From an uncultured Streptococcus sp. (lineage in GTDB: Bacteria; Bacillota; Bacilli; Lactobacillales; Streptococcaceae): 8,988 nucleotides of DNA. The notes below the pieces were generated by a model. That model was not told the DNA's origin, did no database searches, and saw only the letters and a program-made list of their open reading frames with translations. This document shows, one piece after another, positions 5,319 through 8,988 of this stretch (position 1 is its first letter; each line of letters opens with the position of its first letter). Location of the stretch: assembly GCA_902480035.1 (NCBI GenBank), contig CABSRC010000069.1:1-8988 (forward strand), in the 5' to 3' direction. The position numbers and the translations under genes are program-made.

Positions 5319-5347
5319 AGTATAGAGGAAATGAAGACCCCTGTCAA
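5319..5347 (-). promoter_or_regulatory. Promoter of the MFS transporter gene
   Basis: On the minus strand, consensus -35 TTGACA (5347-5342) and -10 TATACT (5324-5319) are separated by exactly 17 bp. This strong promoter is followed at once by the palindrome, implying tight repression until a ligand is present. Confidence 0.85.
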
Positions 5348-5430
5348 AGAGTTTTTGAAAAGTTTTGAAAATTTTAACAGCATTCTCAACTGATGACGTC
5401 TCTACAAACGAAAGGAAAGGCTCGCCAGTA

Positions 5431-5439
5431 TGGTATAAT
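5431..5439 (+). promoter_or_regulatory. Extended -10 promoter of the EIIC-like/hydrolase operon
   Basis: TGGTATAAT is a perfect extended -10 element. No recognisable -35 box lies 16-18 bp upstream, as is common for streptococcal extended -10 promoters. Transcription would begin near 5446, about 46 nt before the first ATG. Confidence 0.75.
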
Positions 5440-5491
5440 AAGAAGAAAGTAAGCAACGTGAATAAGTCAATCAACTCGAACAGGAGGCCCT

Positions 5492-6784
5492 ATGACCAAG
5501 TATTTAGTCCAGAAGTTTTTCTGGTTACGAGAAAAAAGTTTGATTCAAATTTCCCAGAAGACCCTGGTTTCCTTATTTCCTTTTTTCCTATTTTCAGGGA
5601 TCATTCGGGTGATCGCTCTATCAGTCTTTTCCGATCGAGGCTATATCCATCAGCTCTTTTCGATGGATAGCTGGTTGCCGTGGGATCAAGCTATTAGTCA
5701 AGTCCTTATCAATTTTTCCAACTTTCTAGGAGGTCTAGCTGGGCCTTTAGCGACTTACTTCGCTGGAAAATACACAGCTGGGCACTATGGTAGAAGTACA
5801 GGGACAGCTGGAGTGACAGCTCTTTTGGTCAGTCTAATAGTGGGGTCTCAGGAATTGTTGGTGGGACCGCTCCATGACGGGCAACTGACGCGTATCAACT
5901 TACCCGCGACGACCAATATCGTCTTAGCGATTTTTTTAGGCTATCTAATTGGGCAGATCTTTCGTCTATCCAAGGCCAGTGATGACCAGATTGTAGACAA
6001 GGATTTCATCTATCAACCCAAGACGGTGCGTCCCATTTTCTTGTCCTTAGTTCTAGGGGTCAGCCTCAATCTTCTTTTGGTTCTTGGAAATCAATTTAAT
6101 ATTTTTCAGACTATCCGACAGTTCTTGGCTTCTCTAACGGTAAGCAGTCATCATCTCTTGTCCACCTTTAGCATGGGTCTTTTTAGTAGCCTATCTGCTT
6201 GGTTTGGTAATAGTCAAGCCTTTGCCTTGAATTCTATCGCGGATGATAACTTTGCTTTGGAAAATCTCACCTACGCTGTGACGCATCATACAACGACAGG
6301 TATTCCTTATCCCTATACCTTGACCAATTTGTATCGGAGTTTTGGTCTGGTGGCAGGTGTTGGAGCTGTCCTATCGCTTTTGGTGGCGATCTTGCTGGTT
6401 TCACGAAGTCAAAAGGACAAGAAAGTTAGTCTCCTCAGCATTTTTCCAAGTCTCTTTAACAATGGGGCTTCATTCATGGTAGGGATACCGGTCCTTCTCA
6501 ATCTACTTTATGTGATTCCTTTCTTATTGATCCCTTTGGCGAATATGGCGATAGCAGCTGTAGCTTTGTGCTTCAAACTGATGCCGGCAGCTGTCTATCC
6601 AGTGCCAGACGGGACTCCTAGCCTTCTCTATGCCTTTATTGGGACAGGAGGAAGTCTGAGGGCTTTAGCTGTAAGTATACTTTGTTTTGCCGTCGATGTG
6701 CTCCTTTATCTACCATTTGTCCGCATGGGAAATCGTATCCGAAAAGATTTAAAAGTGAAAGGAGAAAGCGATGAAGCCATCTAA
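5492..6784 (+). CDS. PTS EIIC-like membrane protein (lactose/cellobiose type), apparently lacking key sugar-site residues
   Basis: A 430-residue polytopic membrane protein with the fold of PTS EIIC permeases of the lactose/cellobiose/chitobiose family (PF02378 type). Family-like segments are GPLATYFAGKY (84-94), LAIFLGYLIGQIF (145-157), a loop-helix with SFGLVAGVGAVLSLLVAILL (283-302), GIPVLLNLLYVIPFLLIPLA (331-350) and VPDGTP...GTGGSLRALAV (371-393). By eye, the conserved N-E-P glutamate before the G-x-P segment is replaced: FNNGASFMVG (322-331) has Ala326 at that place. The usual W-F-F-G-I-H-G region reads AWFGNSQAF (236-244) with no His. No EIIA or EIIB gene is present. Start ATG 5492 follows AGGAGG at only 4 nt. 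Its last 14 bp overlap the hydrolase gene, so they are co-translated. Transport of something other than a PTS sugar is inferred. Confidence 0.8.
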   Translation: MTKYLVQKFFWLREKSLIQISQKTLVSLFPFFLFSGIIRVIALSVFSDRGYIHQLFSMDSWLPWDQAISQVLINFSNFLGGLAGPLATYFAGKYTAGHYGRSTGTAGVTALLVSLIVGSQELLVGPLHDGQLTRINLPATTNIVLAIFLGYLIGQIFRLSKASDDQIVDKDFIYQPKTVRPIFLSLVLGVSLNLLLVLGNQFNIFQTIRQFLASLTVSSHHLLSTFSMGLFSSLSAWFGNSQAFALNSIADDNFALENLTYAVTHHTTTGIPYPYTLTNLYRSFGLVAGVGAVLSLLVAILLVSRSQKDKKVSLLSIFPSLFNNGASFMVGIPVLLNLLYVIPFLLIPLANMAIAAVALCFKLMPAAVYPVPDGTPSLLYAFIGTGGSLRALAVSILCFAVDVLLYLPFVRMGNRIRKDLKVKGESDEAI

Positions 6785-7628
6785 AAAAACAGCAATCGTC
6801 CTTACTTTGGTCAGTCTTTTCTTGATCGCTTTAGCCATTCCTTCTTATAGCTGGACTCGGACCAATGTTTCAAGAATCGAGAAATTTTATAATTCAAAAT
6901 TGTCTCCCATCATCATGATCCCGGGAAGCTCAGCGACAGAGAACCGCTTTGATGGCTTGGTGACCAAGCTCAACCAAGACCGCCAAGGAACCAAACACAG
7001 CCTGCTCAAGGTCAAAGTTTGGAATGATGGGCATATCACCTATAGTGGAAGTATTGATGCCAAGGACAATGAGCCAGTAATTGTGGTTGGTTTTGAAAAC
7101 AACAAAGATGGCTATAGCAACATTAAAAAGCAAGCTAAACTATTTAATCAAGCCTTCGAAGCCCTTCAAGAAAAATATAATTTTAATAATTTTAAGGGCT
7201 TGGGTCATTCCAACGGTGGCTTGATTTATACAGCCTTTATTGAAAATTACCTGGGGGATTACGATGTGGATCTCAAGACCCTCATGACCATCGGAACTCC
7301 CTACAATTTCACGGAGACCAATATCAAAAATAAATCTGAGATGTTAGCTGACTTTATCAAGGGAAAAGAAGCTATCCCCACAACCCTTCATATGTATTCA
7401 GTAGCAGGGACCATCACCTATGATTCAGATGAGTTGGTCCCAGATGCCAGTGTTTCTGCTGGGAAATATATCTACCAAAACCAAGCAGCTAGCTATACGG
7501 AGATTACGGTGACGGGGGAAGATGCCCAGCACTCGGACCTTCCAACCAATGATGAGGTGGTTGCCTTGGTGAAAGAGCATATTGAAAGTCAAACGGATCG
7601 TCGAGCCAAACCGAATAAAATAAACTAA
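6771..7628 (+). CDS. Membrane-anchored DUF915-type alpha/beta hydrolase
   Basis: A 285-residue serine hydrolase of the DUF915 alpha/beta-hydrolase family. Residues 1-6 are basic and 8-24 form one hydrophobic segment with no lipobox or clear signal-peptidase site, so it is probably anchored with its catalytic domain outside the cell. Motifs are IIMIPGSSAT (47-56, oxyanion region), nucleophile elbow GHSNGG (145-150, Ser147), the acid most likely Asp220 in YDSDELVP (217-224), and His254 in AQHSDLP (252-258). The triad appears complete. Substrate unknown (ester, thioester or lipid are all possible for the fold). Start ATG 6771 has AAAGGAG 6 nt upstream, inside the preceding EIIC-like gene, with a 14-bp overlap, so the two proteins are likely made together and act on the same compound. 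Confidence 0.85.
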   Translation: MKPSKKTAIVLTLVSLFLIALAIPSYSWTRTNVSRIEKFYNSKLSPIIMIPGSSATENRFDGLVTKLNQDRQGTKHSLLKVKVWNDGHITYSGSIDAKDNEPVIVVGFENNKDGYSNIKKQAKLFNQAFEALQEKYNFNNFKGLGHSNGGLIYTAFIENYLGDYDVDLKTLMTIGTPYNFTETNIKNKSEMLADFIKGKEAIPTTLHMYSVAGTITYDSDELVPDASVSAGKYIYQNQAASYTEITVTGEDAQHSDLPTNDEVVALVKEHIESQTDRRAKPNKIN

Positions 7629-7630
7629 GT

Positions 7631-7663
7631 GTGAAGAAGGGATTCCTTCCTCACCTTTTTTTT
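7631..7663 (+). terminator. Terminator after the EIIC-like/hydrolase operon
   Basis: GTGAAGAAGG (7631-7640) pairs with CCTTCCTCAC (7645-7654), one mismatch, around a 4-nt loop, followed by C and eight Ts. It starts 3 nt after the hydrolase stop and separates the operon from the lipoprotein gene. Confidence 0.85.
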
Positions 7664-7665
7664 AG

Positions 7666-7671
7666 TATAAT
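7666..7671 (+). promoter_or_regulatory. -10 box of the lipoprotein gene
   Basis: A perfect TATAAT follows the terminator T-run by two bases. A -35 box is not recognisable because the position falls in the terminator stem. Transcription would begin near 7678, which supports ATG 7712 rather than the earlier in-frame GTG 7631 or ATG 7682 as start. Confidence 0.55.
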
Positions 7672-7711
7672 AAAGTTTAGTATGAAAATAAGGGAGATTA
7701 TAGGAAATAAG

Positions 7712-8830
7712 ATGAAAAGAAAAAAATGGGTGCAGTTAGGAATAGTGGCTTCGAGTATGGTCATGTTAACAGGATGTTACCAAAGATACCAACGTCAGTC
7801 CAGTCCCAAAAAAGAGGCTGCAACAAGCCAGACTTCAGCAAAGAAACAAGCGAAAAAAACAGATAACAAACAATTATATCAGTCTGTTTTTTCAGACTAC
7901 CAAAAGATTTTTGCCACTTCAAAAGATTTAGATGCTATTTCCAAATTGAATGATGCATTAGCTAAAGAAGATCGGATGATCAATAGCTGGGTGATCGAGA
8001 CCGTGATCAATCAGCCAGATGCCGTTCGCTATGCCTTTAAGGACTTAAATAACGATGGGGTAGATGAGATGATCATCGCCAATCAGCAGACCGATGGAAA
8101 CTACTTTGTGACGGGAGTCTACTATCTCAAGAACCAAAAACCGACTCTGCTAGCTGAAGGTTTCGTCGCTGGACACGGTGGAGCGCGCAATGCGACGACC
8201 CTCTATCAGGGAGGAGAAGTCTTAGAAGTCAGCTGGATGTCAGGAACTGGCCGTGGGGTAGCTGTGCTTTCACGGATAGAAAAGACGCCTCAAGCTGCGA
8301 CCAAAGTCCAGGAAGAAGAAGTTCAAGTACCTGGTTCAGATCTGAATAGCCTCTTTGGAAAATCGGATGAGAATAAACTGGATCTCAAGGCTTTTGACTG
8401 GCAAACTTTTGACAGCGCACCATCAGCGGGAAATAGCCAAAGCCAGGAAAAAACGCCTTGGAATGCTGAAAAATCAGCAAAATTAGCAGAATTTATGAAG
8501 ACCTGGGGCGAAAAGATGGGGCAACCCAACTACCAAAAAGGCATCGCTGGCGGTGATGTAGGACCAGACAACCTCTATACTCTAGAGGAAAATAGCAAGA
8601 TGGATGCCATTTATACAGATACTGGTCAGGGAAATGCAAAATACCGCATCGTGGAACGCTATAGCAATTGGGACAAGTATCCAGATGTGCATAGTTATTT
8701 CTTTGCCATTACAGATACAGGAGAAGGCATTGTCTTTCATTCTCCAACGACCAATGGTGGAAAAATGTATCTAAAACCAACGGATAACAAGGAACTTCAA
8801 GAAGAATTTACACAGTTGCTTCATCAATAA
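7712..8830 (+). CDS. Surface lipoprotein with C-terminal DUF4767 domain
   Basis: A 372-residue lipoprotein. The signal peptide is MKRKK, then a hydrophobic core (6-18), then the lipobox LTGC (19-22); Cys22 would be lipidated and the protein anchored outside the membrane. A Ser/Lys/Gln-rich linker (about 25-53) follows. The middle domain (55-235) contains DLNNDGVDE (111-119), an EF-hand-like loop of the kind that often binds calcium in extracellular proteins. After a linker (236-248) comes a DUF4767 domain (about 250-372) with its hallmark WNAEKSAKLAEFMKTWGEKM (250-269) and GQ. Function unknown. ATG 7712 was chosen because it begins the signal peptide and has TAGGAA 6 nt upstream; upstream in-frame starts would add residues before the n-region and lie in the terminator or leader. 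It has its own promoter and terminator. Confidence 0.85.
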   Translation: MKRKKWVQLGIVASSMVMLTGCYQRYQRQSSPKKEAATSQTSAKKQAKKTDNKQLYQSVFSDYQKIFATSKDLDAISKLNDALAKEDRMINSWVIETVINQPDAVRYAFKDLNNDGVDEMIIANQQTDGNYFVTGVYYLKNQKPTLLAEGFVAGHGGARNATTLYQGGEVLEVSWMSGTGRGVAVLSRIEKTPQAATKVQEEEVQVPGSDLNSLFGKSDENKLDLKAFDWQTFDSAPSAGNSQSQEKTPWNAEKSAKLAEFMKTWGEKMGQPNYQKGIAGGDVGPDNLYTLEENSKMDAIYTDTGQGNAKYRIVERYSNWDKYPDVHSYFFAITDTGEGIVFHSPTTNGGKMYLKPTDNKELQEEFTQLLHQ

Positions 8831-8840
8831 AAAGAAGAAT

Positions 8841-8874
8841 AAACCAGAAAAAGACTGTTTTTCTGGTTTTGTTT
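8841..8874 (+). terminator. Terminator of the lipoprotein gene
   Basis: AAACCAGAAAAA (8841-8852) and TTTTTCTGGTTT (8858-8869) form a perfect 12-bp stem with a 5-nt loop, with a T-rich tail. The outer bases GAATAAAC/GTTTATTC (8838-8845 and 8871-8878) can extend the pairing with a bulge. Confidence 0.88.
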
Positions 8875-8988
8875 ATTCAAATAATGAATAAAAATACAAT
8901 AAAAGAAATAATTTTTAGGATATAAAATATGTTAAAAACTAGTGATAATTAGCGGTGCATAAGTATTTGAAAACAGAAAATGTTTGAC
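8875..8988. other. AT-rich window end without a recognisable gene
   Basis: About 110 bp of very AT-rich sequence with no ORF of note. The window stops on TTTGAC (8983-8988), which may be the start of a truncated -35 box for a downstream gene, but this cannot be judged here. Confidence 0.4.

Larger units (their letters stand above)
5170..5491. other. Divergent regulatory region between the MFS and EIIC-like genes
   Basis: This 322-bp stretch holds no supported gene. It carries the minus-strand promoter (5319-5347), palindromic operator (5302-5317) and about 140-nt leader of the MFS gene, and the plus-strand extended -10 promoter (5431-5439) of the EIIC-like operon. The two transcription starts are roughly 130 bp apart and directed outward. 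Confidence 0.7.

Noticed and set aside
5365..5670. Plus-strand ORF overlapping the start of the EIIC-like gene
   Set aside because: It begins upstream of the promoter at 5431-5439, has no SD, and overlaps a family-recognisable gene in another frame.
7631..7711. Earlier in-frame starts (GTG 7631, ATG 7682) for the lipoprotein
   Set aside because: GTG 7631 is inside the terminator stem, and ATG 7682 is only a few bases after the predicted transcription start with no SD. A normal lipoprotein signal peptide begins at ATG 7712.

Overview
The window looks like chromosomal DNA of an oral, viridans-group Streptococcus. The supporting signs are moderate-to-low GC, strong AGGAGG-type ribosome binding sites, extended -10 promoters, short hairpins ending in T-runs, and proteins typical of that genus (HicDH-like dehydrogenase, VIT-family transporter, DHA2 efflux pump, DUF915 hydrolase, DUF4767 lipoprotein). 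Part of the intergenic sequence at 686-863 also resembles, from memory, a dispersed repeat of mitis/sanguinis-group streptococci. The species cannot be fixed by eye.

Layout. (1) 1-680: 3' part of an L-2-hydroxyisocaproate/lactate dehydrogenase, ending in a terminator. (2) 686-863: a composite hairpin-rich repeat element. (3) 926-1912: an Rpn-family PD-(D/E)XK nuclease gene. It contains an apparent gene within a gene: an internal promoter, a strong internal Shine-Dalgarno and an in-frame ATG at 1610 that would make a separate 100-residue C-terminal protein carrying four-residue G-x-x-x repeats. (4) 2216-2755: NAD(P)H-dependent FMN reductase, whose promoter is bracketed by two copies of an inverted repeat (TTGTAA-N9-TTACAA type) spaced 42 bp apart. 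(5) 2797-3492, minus strand: VIT/CCC1-family Fe/Mn transporter, sharing a bidirectional terminator with the reductase. A third copy of the inverted repeat lies at 3601-3621, with no obvious promoter. (6) 3775-5169, minus strand: DHA2 multidrug MFS transporter, with a consensus promoter and a perfect 16-bp palindrome at the expected transcription start. (7) 5492-7628: a two-gene overlapping operon of a PTS EIIC-like membrane protein that seems to lack the key sugar-site residues, plus a membrane-anchored DUF915 alpha/beta hydrolase. (8) 7712-8830: a lipoprotein with a C-terminal DUF4767 domain, in its own transcription unit.

How the genes fit together. Most are separate small transcription units, each closed by its own terminator. 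The region mixes redox and efflux functions (FMN reductase, DHA2 pump, metal transporter), each with operator-like sites but no local regulator gene, so regulators elsewhere in the genome are expected. The most exciting element is the rpn locus. Its layout of nuclease domain, internal promoter/SD/ATG, four-residue repeats and HTH-like tail matches what has been reported for E. coli Rpn proteins, where an intragenic small protein restrains a toxic anti-phage nuclease. The second notable element is the EIIC-like/hydrolase pair, which looks like a PTS permease fold used for something other than phosphotransfer-linked sugar uptake.
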